64,000 nt of DNA from Sneathiella sp. (GTDB taxonomy: Bacteria > Pseudomonadota > Alphaproteobacteria > Sneathiellales > Sneathiellaceae). Under the pieces are notes generated by a model. It was not told the origin of the DNA. It worked only from the letters and a program-made list of their open reading frames with translations, and did no database searches. The stretch covers positions 1 to 64,000 of the forward strand of contig PAKP01000044.1 in assembly GCA_002706985.1 (NCBI GenBank), written 5' to 3'. Below, in pieces: positions 55,397 through 64,000 of this stretch. Position numbers and translations under genes: made by a program. Every line of letters begins with the position of its first letter. Position 1 is the stretch's first letter.

Positions 55397-55933
55397 CTAT
55401 TCTTCATTGGCGGCTTCTGAGGACAAGGTCTGCCCGAGTGCGCTAGCGGTGTTGTCCAGCGCGGCAAGGCAATTATTGACACGTGTCTCTGGAATATAAA
55501 CGGAAAAGCGGGTAATAAATTTCTTTTTGCCATTCTGTTCAACCTGATCAGATTTCAGCCGCACGATATTTGCATCGAAATCGATGAAGACTTCTGAGAG
55601 CCGTGCGAGAACTCCCGGCTGGTCCGGTCCTTCGCAATGGATATGGTGTGTCACCTCGGTCGGTGGCGTGTCGACATTGCCAAAAGAAAACCGGCGTACG
55701 TCAATGTCCGCATTTTCCATCCCGTCAAGGGAATGCAATTCATCGATAAGCGCTTTTTCCGAGAGGTCGGCCGGAATGTCTATCACGCTTGTGAACTCGC
55801 CGCCCTTTCCGAGTACGGCGAAGGTCGTATCCTCAAGGTTGATTCCTTTATCGAAAAGATGCCCTGTTACCAATGAAATCAGGCCTACACGGTCTTTCGA
55901 AAAAACGGACAGAAGTGCTTTGTAATCGGCCAT
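55397..55933 (-). CDS. GcvR-like protein with two ACT domains
   Basis: A 178-residue regulator. First ACT: ALLSVFSKDRVGLISLVTGHLFDKGINLED; second ACT: THHIHCEGPDQPGVLARLSEVFIDFDANIVRLKSD. Glycine cleavage repressor family (represses gcv via GcvA) or a general ACT amino-acid sensor. No DNA-binding domain itself. The stop is 3 bp from the convergent membrane gene. Confidence 0.85.
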   Translation of the reverse strand: MADYKALLSVFSKDRVGLISLVTGHLFDKGINLEDTTFAVLGKGGEFTSVIDIPADLSEKALIDELHSLDGMENADIDVRRFSFGNVDTPPTEVTHHIHCEGPDQPGVLARLSEVFIDFDANIVRLKSDQVEQNGKKKFITRFSVYIPETRVNNCLAALDNTASALGQTLSSEAANEE

Positions 55934-56212
55934 GGCTTTTCCCGCGAGTTTCAGCGTTGGTTCATTATCTGTCGAAAAGCATTACAACCTAAATTCCCAA
56001 TGGACAACTCATTTGCGTATGTTTTTCGGCATATTCAACAGGAAAATATTTCTATCGCGACGGCGAAGATAATTCCAATTTTTTCTGCCCAATAACCTTG
56101 CGTTAACGAAAATGCAGTAAGACTGGGGAGCTAATTGGCGGATTATCTGTCGAACTTCGCCCGCAATGGGGGAATTGCCAGAAAACGGCGGAAACAGAAC
56201 TGGAGAACAAGA

Positions 56213-57715
56213 ATGCTCATCGGTGATATCTTGCTGGCGCAAAATTTGGTGACGCCTGAGGATATAAAAATAGCACTGCATCGGCAGAAAGAAAATGGCG
56301 GGCGCCTTGGTGACAACCTTGTCGCGCTTGGCGCTTTGACCCAGGATCAGCTCGACCGGGCCATCTATGAGGCACCGCGTGCCCCTAAAACCATTGAGGA
56401 AACCGGTATTCCGCAATCCAATCTGCTGCGTATTCTATTCAAGCTGATGTATGTCAACAGTCTGGAAACTGCCTCGGAACTATCTGGTGCAATCAAGTTG
56501 CCGATTGGTGTCGTAAACCGCCTTATTCAGGAAGCTGGTGATCGCAAGCTTCTGGAATCTTTGGGAAACACCGATCAATCAACCTTTTCGGAAACCCGTT
56601 ATGTAATCACGGAAACCGGCAGGCGTTATGCGCTTGAGTCGTTGGAGCAGAACCAGTATGTCGGCCCTGCGCCTGTTTCCCTGCCAAGCTATCAGGCCCG
56701 GATCAACCAGCAGAAAATTACCAATGAGCGGGTCGAGCAGGAAAAGATTCAAAAAAGTTTTGAAAACCTCGTTATTACAGAAGATTTCGTGCGGCGTCTT
56801 GGCCCCGGGGTTAATGCCGGTAAAAGTATCCTTCTGTATGGACCTCCCGGTAATGGTAAGACGACAGTCGCCGAAAAGGTGGCTGAAATCTTTGCCAATG
56901 TTATTTACGTACCCTATTGCTTTGAGGTGGACGGTCAGATCATAAAGGTCTTTGATCCGGCAATTCACAAGCCGAAATTCGGCAGTGAGCATGAGAGAAC
57001 CAAAAATTCCGGCCTTCGTCGAGAGGAGTTTGACGGGCGCTGGGTTCCCTGTGAACGGCCGGTTGTCATTACCGGTGGCGAACTTACCCTGGAAATGCTC
57101 GACCTCAGCTTTAATCCGCATGCAAAATACTATGAAGCACCGCTTCATGTGAAGGCCTCCAACGGAACCTTCATCATCGACGACTTTGGCCGACAGCTTG
57201 TCAGTCCGGAAGATCTGCTTAACCGCTGGATCGTGCCGTTGGAAAGCCGGATTGACTATCTGAAGCTGCATACCGGCAAGAGCTTCTCACTTCCGTTTGA
57301 CGAACTGGTGATTTTCTCCACCAACTTGTCGCCGGATGACCTTATGGATCCAGCGTTCCTGCGTCGTATCCCGTACAAGCTGGAAACCGTCGGCCCATCC
57401 CGCGAGCAATATTCGCAAATCTTCAAAATGGTTGGCAGCTCGCGTGGTCTGGACATCACGGATGATATTCTCGACATCGTGGTTGAGGAGTTACAGGTGA
57501 ATAACAGGTTCGAACTCGCCTGTTATCAGCCCAAGTTCATTGTCGATCAGATCATTGCGGCCTGTAAGTATCAGGGCGCTGATCCTTATGTCAGCAAGGA
57601 ACTGGTTGTTGATGCATTGAAGAACCTCTATACAACCTCGGCCAAGGGCGCCGGTAAAACAGCGGCGAAAGCAGCTAACATCGATAACTCGAAGCCAACG
57701 GTTGCTGCTCTTTAG
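56213..57715 (+). CDS. AAA ATPase with MshEN/GspE-type N-terminal domain
   Basis: A 500-residue protein. Residues about 1-50 (MLIGDILLAQNLVTPEDIKIALHRQKENGGRLGDNLVALGAL) match the MshEN cyclic-di-GMP-binding fold; a middle winged-helix-like part (ASELSGAIKLPIGVVNRLIQEAGDRKLL) follows, then an AAA ATPase with Walker A GPPGNGKTT, Walker B-like FIIDDFGRQL, and sensor NLSPDDLMDPAFLRRIPYK. I chose ATG 56213 with GGAG 7 nt upstream; a TTG at 56135 with GGGGAG is also possible. Not a secretion motor. Role unknown; monocistronic. Confidence 0.8.
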   Translation: MLIGDILLAQNLVTPEDIKIALHRQKENGGRLGDNLVALGALTQDQLDRAIYEAPRAPKTIEETGIPQSNLLRILFKLMYVNSLETASELSGAIKLPIGVVNRLIQEAGDRKLLESLGNTDQSTFSETRYVITETGRRYALESLEQNQYVGPAPVSLPSYQARINQQKITNERVEQEKIQKSFENLVITEDFVRRLGPGVNAGKSILLYGPPGNGKTTVAEKVAEIFANVIYVPYCFEVDGQIIKVFDPAIHKPKFGSEHERTKNSGLRREEFDGRWVPCERPVVITGGELTLEMLDLSFNPHAKYYEAPLHVKASNGTFIIDDFGRQLVSPEDLLNRWIVPLESRIDYLKLHTGKSFSLPFDELVIFSTNLSPDDLMDPAFLRRIPYKLETVGPSREQYSQIFKMVGSSRGLDITDDILDIVVEELQVNNRFELACYQPKFIVDQIIAACKYQGADPYVSKELVVDALKNLYTTSAKGAGKTAAKAANIDNSKPTVAAL

Positions 57716-57740
57716 GGCGGTGGGGGTAAGTCGGGGATGC

Positions 57741-58475
57741 TCAGGTAAACTGTATGCGATTGCCGGGGAAGACCAACCGCACCGTCGAGATTATATCATC
57801 CCCCAGCCAGCTTTTTCGATTTACGACAAGGCAGGCGGTTGTCACCTCCAATTCCAGAAAATGATTGATCTCGGCGTTTGAGACGGCCGCCTGAATGCTA
57901 TGGGTATGCGAGAGCAGCGCATATTTGCGGCTGATGTATGTGTCTGCGGTTACACGGCTGAAATCCATACTGAGATAGTCCGGCATAAACGCCGGATGAA
58001 CATAGCGGTCCTCCAACATGACTGGAAGCCCATTCTCCCGATGCACAAAATAGGAGCGAAAGACCTCTTCTCCCGGTGCCATCGCTATCGTCGCGGCAAC
58101 ACCCTTCTCGATTGCTTCGGCCTGCAGAAAATGTATGTCACATTGATGGCGCCCATCGCGAGAATGGATGATGTCATCAATTTCCCGGATTTCAAGGATT
58201 TTTGGCTGCTTCTTCGGCGCGGCGACAAAGGTGCCGACGCCTTGAACACGCTCCAGATATCCCGCCTGGGTTAGTTCGCGCAGTGCCCTGTGTATGGTCA
58301 TGCGGGAAATCCCCATCTCACGGACCAGCGTATGTTCAGACGGTAGCTGGAAATAGGCGGGCCACTCCCCGGATTCCATATTCTTCAATACATAGGCTTT
58401 GACCTGCTCATACAGAGGCTTTGGCGGCGTATAGGGGCGGGGGTTTTTTTGCGATTTAAAGTGGGGCATCGGCAA
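57741..58475 (-). CDS. hutC: HutC-like GntR regulator
   Basis: A 244-residue GntR/HutC-type repressor. DNA-binding PLYEQVKAYVLKNMESGEWPAYFQLPSEHTLVREMGISRMTIHRALRELTQAGYLERVQGVGTFVA at the N-terminus, UTRA effector domain at the C-terminus (NGLPVMLEDRYVHPAFMPDYLSMDF). The hut (histidine use) call rests on these motifs; there are no hut genes in the window to confirm it. 25 bp after the AAA ATPase stop, convergent. Confidence 0.75.
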   Translation of the reverse strand: MPMPHFKSQKNPRPYTPPKPLYEQVKAYVLKNMESGEWPAYFQLPSEHTLVREMGISRMTIHRALRELTQAGYLERVQGVGTFVAAPKKQPKILEIREIDDIIHSRDGRHQCDIHFLQAEAIEKGVAATIAMAPGEEVFRSYFVHRENGLPVMLEDRYVHPAFMPDYLSMDFSRVTADTYISRKYALLSHTHSIQAAVSNAEINHFLELEVTTACLVVNRKSWLGDDIISTVRLVFPGNRIQFT

Positions 58476-58792
58476 GGTCCGTCATTTTGTTGGCGTCTAA
58501 ATGAGGACGATACACATTGCCCGGATGTGAATTTACGAACCAGATAATGGATATTTTTTGAAATTAGTACTTGAACGATCATTCCAAATAAATATATGAT
58601 CCTTGTACCGATCACCTTCAACTATAAGAATATGTTGATGATCTGTGAATGGCCTGCCCCGATTTTCTGCGCCCCTCGGGGTGGGCCAGATTCGCTTTCC
58701 AACCTCCTGAAATCCCTTTTTACCCCTTGAATGAATTTACCTGACCGGTCATATAAACGGCAGAAGAATTTTTCTGAGATACAGGATGGGAA
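58476..58792. other. Divergent promoter region of hutC and htpG
   Basis: 317 bp without a gene. It must contain promoters for both genes. I saw no clear HutC operator (TGTATATACA-like) or heat-shock consensus I would trust. Confidence 0.4.
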
Positions 58793-60670
58793 ATGACAGA
58801 TCATACACATGAATTTCAGGCAGAAGTCGCGAAACTCCTCGATATTGTGACGCACTCGCTCTATAGCGAAAAAGAAATTTTTCTGCGTGAACTGGTATCC
58901 AATGCCTCTGATGCCTGCGATCGGTTGCGCTATGAAGCGCTGACAAAACCTGACCTGATAAAAGATGATCCGGAATTTAAGATCATCATCACGATAGATG
59001 AAAAAGCCGGAACCCTGACGATTGAAGATAACGGTATCGGGATGTCGGAACAGGATATGGTGGAAAACCTGGGAACGATTGCCCGCTCCGGTACATCCCG
59101 CTTTTCCGAGGAGCTGACAGGGGATGCCAGCAAGGATGTCAAGCTGATCGGCCAGTTTGGCGTTGGTTTCTACTCCGCCTTCATGGTCGCAGACAAAGTT
59201 ACGGTTACGAGCCTGAGAGCAGGAGAGACAGATGCGGCGGTTTGGTCCTCTGAAGGGCGCGGCACGTTCAAGATTGAACCTGGCACACGGAAGTCGCGCG
59301 GCACGACGATTGTCCTGCATATGCGTAAAGAGGCAAAAGAGTTTCTTGAACCGGCACGCCTTCGCCAGATTGTAAAGACCTATGCGGATCATATTGCGCT
59401 GCCGGTTATCCTGAAAGCATCCAGGGAAGGCGAGGAGGATGAAACGCTGAACAGCGCCAGCGCCCTTTGGACCCGGCCAAAGAATGAAATCACGAAAGAG
59501 CAATATACTGAATTCTATCATCATGTGGGGCAGGCGTTCGATACTCCTTGGCTGACGCTGCACAGCCGTGCGGAAGGGCGGATTGAGTATACCATGTTGC
59601 TGTTCGTGCCCGAGCAGCCACCATTCGATCTGTTCAATCCGGAACGCAAATCCCAACTGAAGCTTTATGTAAAACGGGTCTTCATTACCGATGACTGTGA
59701 GGAGCTTATCCCGGCCTACCTCCGGTTCCTGAGAGGGGTTGTCGATTCCGAAGACCTTCCGCTCAACGTCAGTCGTGAGATGCTGCAGCATAACCCTGTA
59801 CTGCAGAAAATCCGGAGTGGCCTGATCAAGAAAGTTCTGGGAGAGCTTGAAAAGAAAGCGTCCAAGGATTCCGAGAATTACGCAAAATTCTGGGATAATT
59901 TCGGGGCGGTCCTCAAAGAAGGGATTTACGAAGACGCCGTGAATGGGGAGCGCATTCTGAAAATATCGCTGTTCAACAATACGGCGGGCGAAGCCAAGAC
60001 AAATCTCGCTGACTATGTATCCCGCATGAAGGATGGGCAGGACGCTATCTACTATATAACCGGTGAAGATCTCGGCGCTCTGAAGTCCAGCCCCCAGTTG
60101 GAAGGCTTTGCGGCAAAGGGAATTGAAGTTCTGCTTCTGGCGGATGCCGTTGATAGTTTCTGGCTGAGCCGGATACATGAATTTGACGGCAAGCCGTTTA
60201 AGTCAGTAACGCGCGGTGCGGCAGAACTGGATAAATTCACCGATACTGAGGCGGAAGCAGAGGAAGAGTCAAAGCCGGAAGATGGCGAAATGGATAGCCT
60301 GATAGTTTTGTTCAAGACAGCGCTGGAAGGCAAGGTCAAGGACGTTCGGTCCTCTGTCCGCCTGACCGGAAGTCCGGTTTGCCTTGTCGCAGATGACGGG
60401 GATATGGATATCCATCTTGAAAAGCTGCTCAAGGCTCATAAACAGTTTGGCGCGGGAGAAAGCCTGCGCATTCTGGAGTTGAACCCGAAACATGCGTTGA
60501 TCAAGAAACTGGCCGCAAGCAGCAAGAAAAATGGTGCCTCCGATGCCTTGAAAGACGCGGCCCTCTTGCTGCTGGATCAGGCGCATATCGTTGAAGGTGA
60601 TCCGGTCGACGACCCCGTTGCCTTTTCCAAGCGAATGGCCGACTTCATGGCAGGCAGCATTTCGGTCTAG
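58793..60670 (+). CDS. htpG: Molecular chaperone HtpG (Hsp90)
   Basis: A 625-residue ATP-dependent Hsp90 homologue. N-terminal ATPase (EIFLRELVSNASDACDRLRYEAL; DNGIGMSEQDMVENLGTIARSGT; IGQFGVGFYSAFMVADKV), middle domain (FNPERKSQLKLYVKRVFITDDCEELIPAYLRFLRGVVDSEDLPLNVSREMLQ), and C-terminal dimerisation. Length and motifs are complete. Its 3' end overlaps the convergent MFS gene by 4 bp. Confidence 0.97.
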   Translation: MTDHTHEFQAEVAKLLDIVTHSLYSEKEIFLRELVSNASDACDRLRYEALTKPDLIKDDPEFKIIITIDEKAGTLTIEDNGIGMSEQDMVENLGTIARSGTSRFSEELTGDASKDVKLIGQFGVGFYSAFMVADKVTVTSLRAGETDAAVWSSEGRGTFKIEPGTRKSRGTTIVLHMRKEAKEFLEPARLRQIVKTYADHIALPVILKASREGEEDETLNSASALWTRPKNEITKEQYTEFYHHVGQAFDTPWLTLHSRAEGRIEYTMLLFVPEQPPFDLFNPERKSQLKLYVKRVFITDDCEELIPAYLRFLRGVVDSEDLPLNVSREMLQHNPVLQKIRSGLIKKVLGELEKKASKDSENYAKFWDNFGAVLKEGIYEDAVNGERILKISLFNNTAGEAKTNLADYVSRMKDGQDAIYYITGEDLGALKSSPQLEGFAAKGIEVLLLADAVDSFWLSRIHEFDGKPFKSVTRGAAELDKFTDTEAEAEEESKPEDGEMDSLIVLFKTALEGKVKDVRSSVRLTGSPVCLVADDGDMDIHLEKLLKAHKQFGAGESLRILELNPKHALIKKLAASSKKNGASDALKDAALLLLDQAHIVEGDPVDDPVAFSKRMADFMAGSISV

Positions 60671-62049
60671 GGCCTATATCCTTTTTCCGCGATGACCATT
60701 TCCTCGTCCGGACGTATCGTTTTTATGGCGAGCGGCAGAAGAATCAAGAAAAGTATTGCCGCTGCCAGGAAAACCACCTGGTAATCGCGGAAGGTAGAAA
60801 AAAGGACGCTGCTGATCGCCATACCGACGGTTCCGCCAAGCATCTGCGCGGAAAGCACGATACCGCCGGCAAGTCCCTGATTTTCCAAGGGCACCTCGTT
60901 CATGACGGCCCGCATCGGGGGTACGAACAGAAACCCGAGACCGATCCCCCAGACGATCAATGCGGGGAAGAAATAGAGATAGCTGCCCATCTCTGCCGCA
61001 ACCGCGATCCAGAAAAAAGAGATTATTGAGAGGGCGATGCCAAAGAATATCGGCTTTCGCGCGCCGAGACGATCCGCGAAATGTCCGGCCATTGGCGCAC
61101 TGAGGGGGGCCGGTATGACGGCGGGCAAGAGCGCGATACCGGCCTCGATTGCTGTGAAGTTCAACTCATGCTGCAGATAAAGGGCACCGAAAATAAAGAT
61201 GCTGATCTTGCTGAACTGAGCTGCGAAAACGACGAAATTACAGACGGCAAAACTCGCATTTGCAAAAAGATCAACTTCGATCAGCGGCTGCTTTGTACGT
61301 AGTTCGATCCGAACGAATAGTATCGCGGCAACAATGCCCACAGCGAACGGGATCCAGATAGTCGGGTTTAGCCAACCCCAGTCAGGGCCTTGCATCAGGG
61401 CAAAAACAATCAGGCCGAGCCCGGCGATCAGGCTGATCAGTCCGCCGAAATCGAAACGCGCAGCCTCAGCTATACGGGGGGGATTAATCCAGGCTTTCAT
61501 TACCACCAGAGCAACGGCAATCACGATGGCCGGATTGATCCAGAAAATCCATCGCCAGGAGAGCGTTTCGACAAGAGCGCCACCGGCAAGTGGTCCCGAA
61601 ATCAGGCCGATCGTGCCTATGGCGCCATACGCTCCAAGGGCCATTCCCCTTTCATTTTCCGGAAATACGATCGTGAGCATGGCCATGGAGGCCGGAAGTA
61701 TAATGGCGGCACCGATACCCTGAACGCCCCGCATGATGATGAGCATCGTTCCATCGTTCATGAACCCGCAAAGCAGGGAGGCGATACCGAAGATAGAAAT
61801 GCCGATTAGAAACAGGTTTCTAAGGCCGAGAATATCGCCCAATCGTCCACCTGCCGCAACAAGCCCGGCAAATACAAGGAGGTAGGCATTCACAACCCAG
61901 TGTGACGCAATCTCAGACATGCCTAGTTCTTCACGCAAAGTCGGCAGGGCGACACCCAGGATCGTTTCATCAAGCACTATAAGGGCAAGTACGCCGCCCA
62001 TAGCGGCGAGAACCCACCAACGCCTGTTACTATCGTCTATCCCCCGCAT
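60667..62049 (-). CDS. MFS drug transporter (DHA2/EmrB-like)
   Basis: A 460-residue 14-span major facilitator: ALIVLDETILGVALPTLREELGMSEIASHWVVNAYLLVFAGLVAAGGRLGDILGLR (motif C-type and motif A) and QGIGAAIILPASMAMLTIVFPENERGMALGAYGAIGTIGLISGPLAGG. Substrate unknown. Apparently monocistronic, convergent with htpG. Confidence 0.87.
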   Translation of the reverse strand: MRGIDDSNRRWWVLAAMGGVLALIVLDETILGVALPTLREELGMSEIASHWVVNAYLLVFAGLVAAGGRLGDILGLRNLFLIGISIFGIASLLCGFMNDGTMLIIMRGVQGIGAAIILPASMAMLTIVFPENERGMALGAYGAIGTIGLISGPLAGGALVETLSWRWIFWINPAIVIAVALVVMKAWINPPRIAEAARFDFGGLISLIAGLGLIVFALMQGPDWGWLNPTIWIPFAVGIVAAILFVRIELRTKQPLIEVDLFANASFAVCNFVVFAAQFSKISIFIFGALYLQHELNFTAIEAGIALLPAVIPAPLSAPMAGHFADRLGARKPIFFGIALSIISFFWIAVAAEMGSYLYFFPALIVWGIGLGFLFVPPMRAVMNEVPLENQGLAGGIVLSAQMLGGTVGMAISSVLFSTFRDYQVVFLAAAILFLILLPLAIKTIRPDEEMVIAEKGYRP

Positions 62050-62158
62050 TCGATCGATCCGGTCAATTAGAAATACAACTTATTATATTTTAAATTGTAA
62101 ATTTTACAATCAACGCCAAATAGTCTGAGTAGAATTAACAACGGCTCTTTTTTACTAT

Positions 62159-63268
62159 ATGCAACAGTTGCGGAAAATCCCAGTTCTCATTTTTGCCCTG
62201 TTCGGCCTTTCCGCCTGCAGCGTTATCAATGATACGTTGCTGATGGAGGAGGTAAGTGACTTTTCGCGTGGCGTGGTCGAGCTGTCTGCAGTGATCGAAA
62301 GTGAGTTTGGATTGGCGGAGGAGCTCAATACGCTTGGTTTCATGGATAACTTGCAGTTCCAATTGGAACTCGGGGGACATCCTGAAACCTCCTATAAACC
62401 ATTGTTTCAGGCTAAGGATATTGCAGCTAGAAAAAGCGTTCTGGCGGCGCTTGATGGCTATGCAGAGATGCTAGAGGCCGTTACTTCGGGTCAGTCAATC
62501 TCGTCTGTGTATACGAGTCTCTCAGGGGCGGTCGGAAATTTGAAATCTATGAGTTCCGATAATTTCAATATCGATCATTCACTATCACTTCTGAACTCGA
62601 ACCAACTGGTGGTAGGCTTAAGTCTGTTTGATGAGCTTTTGATTCTACCTGATCGCGACAAGCGCTTGCTTCCTATTGTGCAGCAGGGAGATGAAACTCT
62701 AAAGAAAGCTGCAGTTCTTCTGTATTTTGACATTGGAGCCCCGGCGGACCAATCGAATAAATGTAGCTATACGGTCCCAAAAAACGATCTTGATGCCGAT
62801 ATGACCAGCCTGCGCTTATGTAAGGGTGGGCTTCGGGCCATTGTCAAGAACGCCATCGATTTCGATGCGAACATTTGGAATGACAAGCTGGCACAGACAT
62901 CAAAAAGCAGCGTCGAGATCTCATCGGTGCGCAGAGATGCAATCAAGCGGGTTGTGAACATCCAGAAGTTCGGATTGGAATTCGATAAACTTCTTAATGA
63001 AACACAGATGACTTTAATCGCAATGGTTGCTGCTCACAAATCAATCAGCGAAACGCTTGAAGCTGCCGAAGGTATGAAGACAGTATCGCTCTCTGCGACC
63101 TTAAAGGGCGTTGTCTTCAAGGAAAAGCTAAGAGATCTCGTAAAATTGTTATCTGCGGTCAGGGAGGAACTTTCAAGTCTCGTCAATAGCTTCCCTGCAA
63201 CGAAGAGCGTCCGGACAACCACCCTTATGTCCCAGAACACCGGAAATAAAAATGTCGACCAGCAATGA
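62159..63268 (+). CDS. Lipoprotein of unknown function
   Basis: A 369-residue protein with a type II signal peptide: MQQLRKIPVLIFALFGLSAC, lipobox LSAC with lipidated C20. The mature part is mainly helical, with repeated coiled-coil-like segments (LEAVTSGQSISSVYTSLSG; EFDKLLNETQMTLIAMVAAH). No family recognised. AT-rich promoter directly upstream (62080-62120). Its end overlaps the next gene by 17 bp, so the two form a unit. Confidence 0.7.
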   Translation: MQQLRKIPVLIFALFGLSACSVINDTLLMEEVSDFSRGVVELSAVIESEFGLAEELNTLGFMDNLQFQLELGGHPETSYKPLFQAKDIAARKSVLAALDGYAEMLEAVTSGQSISSVYTSLSGAVGNLKSMSSDNFNIDHSLSLLNSNQLVVGLSLFDELLILPDRDKRLLPIVQQGDETLKKAAVLLYFDIGAPADQSNKCSYTVPKNDLDADMTSLRLCKGGLRAIVKNAIDFDANIWNDKLAQTSKSSVEISSVRRDAIKRVVNIQKFGLEFDKLLNETQMTLIAMVAAHKSISETLEAAEGMKTVSLSATLKGVVFKEKLRDLVKLLSAVREELSSLVNSFPATKSVRTTTLMSQNTGNKNVDQQ

Positions 63269-63578
63269 AGCAGCCCTCAAGAAATTACAGGACGCGTTGA
63301 ACGCGTTGAACTCACAATCTGTGTCGGACTTGCCGTCCTCACAGCTTGCTAATCTTGAAAAAGGAAAAGCGGCTCTTTATGCAGAAATTCAGGCGTTGCA
63401 AGTGATGCAAATGGATGAACGTGACGCAGACTACACGACGCTGACAACGGAGTTTAAAAACGCCAAATCAGAGCTAATGAATTTATCAAACTGGATAGCG
63501 GAGCGCAAACAGAGGGATCAGGCCATATTTTCCATTCTCTCGAAAGGCGTGAGCCTTGCCCTGTCCCTACTTGCTTGA
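63252..63578 (+). CDS. Small coiled-coil protein, partner of the lipoprotein
   Basis: A 108-residue protein, mostly long helices (LKKLQDALNALNSQ; LANLEKGKAALYAEIQAL; LTTEFKNAKSELMNLSNWIAERKQRDQAIFS) and a hydrophobic C-terminus (ILSKGVSLALSLLA), which could touch the membrane. No signal peptide. Translationally coupled to the lipoprotein. Not recognised. Confidence 0.65.
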   Translation: MSTSNEAALKKLQDALNALNSQSVSDLPSSQLANLEKGKAALYAEIQALQVMQMDERDADYTTLTTEFKNAKSELMNLSNWIAERKQRDQAIFSILSKGVSLALSLLA

Positions 63579-64000
63579 CGACTTATCCATAATCCGGTCA
63601 ATCGGGCGGCGGGTGACGCTGTACCCTGCCTCCTTCGGGATCAGCAGGAACTTGCCTTCATCCGTCACTTCCATTTTAGGCATAACTGAAAAGGTACCTG
63701 TTGCCTTGGCATTCGCGACGACCTCATCGCTGGAAGAAAACCGTCCTAGGACTTCAACGTTCATACGGGTAGGGAATATGACGGTATATTTCCCGTTATC
63801 GGCCTCTTCCAATACTTCGTTTGGACCAATCCAAACGGAATCCACGGATTCTCCCCCATCATGTACTGCGAGCTGGTGAGGGGGAGCCTTTGCAACAAAA
63901 AAATGAGTATTGAAGCGTTTGGGCATATGCGTCGGTGTAAGCCAATGAGCGAAATGGCCTAACAGGTCGGTCGCCAATTCCAAATTTTCTTCTCTGACCA
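63567..64000 (-). CDS. NUDIX hydrolase (C-terminal part, truncated by window)
   Basis: The frame is open to the right edge (VREENLELATDLLGHFAHW at the edge), so the N-terminal part with the Nudix box lies beyond 64000. Visible: AHWLTPTHMPKRFNTHFFVAKAPPHQLAVHDGGESVDSVWIGPNEVLEEADNGKYTVIFPT, the C-terminal half of the NUDT19/RNR-like Nudix family. Substrate probably a CoA or nucleotide derivative, not provable here. Convergent with the coiled-coil gene, overlapping it by 12 bp. Confidence 0.8.
   Translation of the reverse strand, partial: VREENLELATDLLGHFAHWLTPTHMPKRFNTHFFVAKAPPHQLAVHDGGESVDSVWIGPNEVLEEADNGKYTVIFPTRMNVEVLGRFSSSDEVVANAKATGTFSVMPKMEVTDEGKFLLIPKEAGYSVTRRPIDRIMDKSSSK

Noticed and set aside
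58622..60178. 518-codon open frame on the minus strand
   Set aside because: It lies antisense to htpG, which has all Hsp90 motifs; the frame has no recognisable domain and reads as the mirror of the real gene.

Overview
The window is a chromosomal segment of an alphaproteobacterium. The evidence is the set of families present: an NDUFA9-like complex I protein, gltD-gltB, LolA-FtsK, a two-gene Amt plus GlnK cluster, DUF971-Trm112-LON-thioredoxin/TPR, and contiguous urtABCDE-ureDABCEFG. The order resembles Rhodospirillales/Sneathiella-like marine lineages, but I cannot place the genus. Most of the window is moderately GC-rich housekeeping DNA. Three stretches look foreign or decayed: 1-620, 26885-29984 and about 35890-40090.

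Layout. 1-712: a small XRE regulator behind a 25-bp inverted repeat, a triple GGTCCC repeat and a tRNA-Leu(CAG) whose 3' end faces this AT-rich stretch, so this may be the edge of an integrated element lying to the left. 892-11032 (+): NDUFA9-like protein, gltD, gltB, a small unknown protein behind a sigma-54-like promoter, GST, QueG and a methyltransferase. 11039-17716 (-): SDR, ExoIII, an acidic unknown, LolA, FtsK and an aminotransferase. 17865-20996 (-): two ammonium transporters and PII. 21200-26678: amidase, a UbiH-type hydroxylase, DUF971, Trm112, LON-like, thioredoxin-TPR and a ProX-type deacylase. 26837-29984: tRNA-Gly(GCC) followed by a 3-kb insertion, bounded by a duplicated tRNA 3' end and carrying a 729-residue Asn/Lys-rich protein of unknown function. 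30008-35855: a CoA-ester catabolic cluster with a tandem-HxlR regulator, then a YdcH-like protein and ArfB. 35895-39612: an AT-rich pocket with a methyltransferase, a CadC/TolB/TPR regulator broken by a nonsense codon, a decayed ORF and a membrane protein. 40157-50812: a urea uptake and urease operon of about 10.7 kb. 50931-64000: orphan MqsA-like protein, MscS, CorA/ZntB, an allophanate-hydrolase C-terminal domain protein with an M14 peptidase, a GcvR-type ACT protein, an MshEN-AAA ATPase, HutC, HtpG, an MFS transporter, an unknown lipoprotein pair and a truncated NUDIX gene.

How it works together. The unifying theme is nitrogen. Glutamate synthase assimilates ammonium, GlnK with two Amt proteins senses and imports it, and Urt plus urease make it from urea. 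I see four good -24/-12 (sigma-54) promoter matches, ahead of the 90-aa unknown after gltB (8318), the second amt (19150), glnK-amt (21060) and urtA (40094). This suggests a nitrogen-limitation regulon spread along this region, with the 90-aa protein as an uncharacterised candidate member.

The best candidates for something undescribed are the integrase-less tRNA-Gly island with its giant low-complexity protein and row of hairpins, and the sigma-54-linked 90-aa protein. I could not run any similarity search, so names rest on motif and family recognition.
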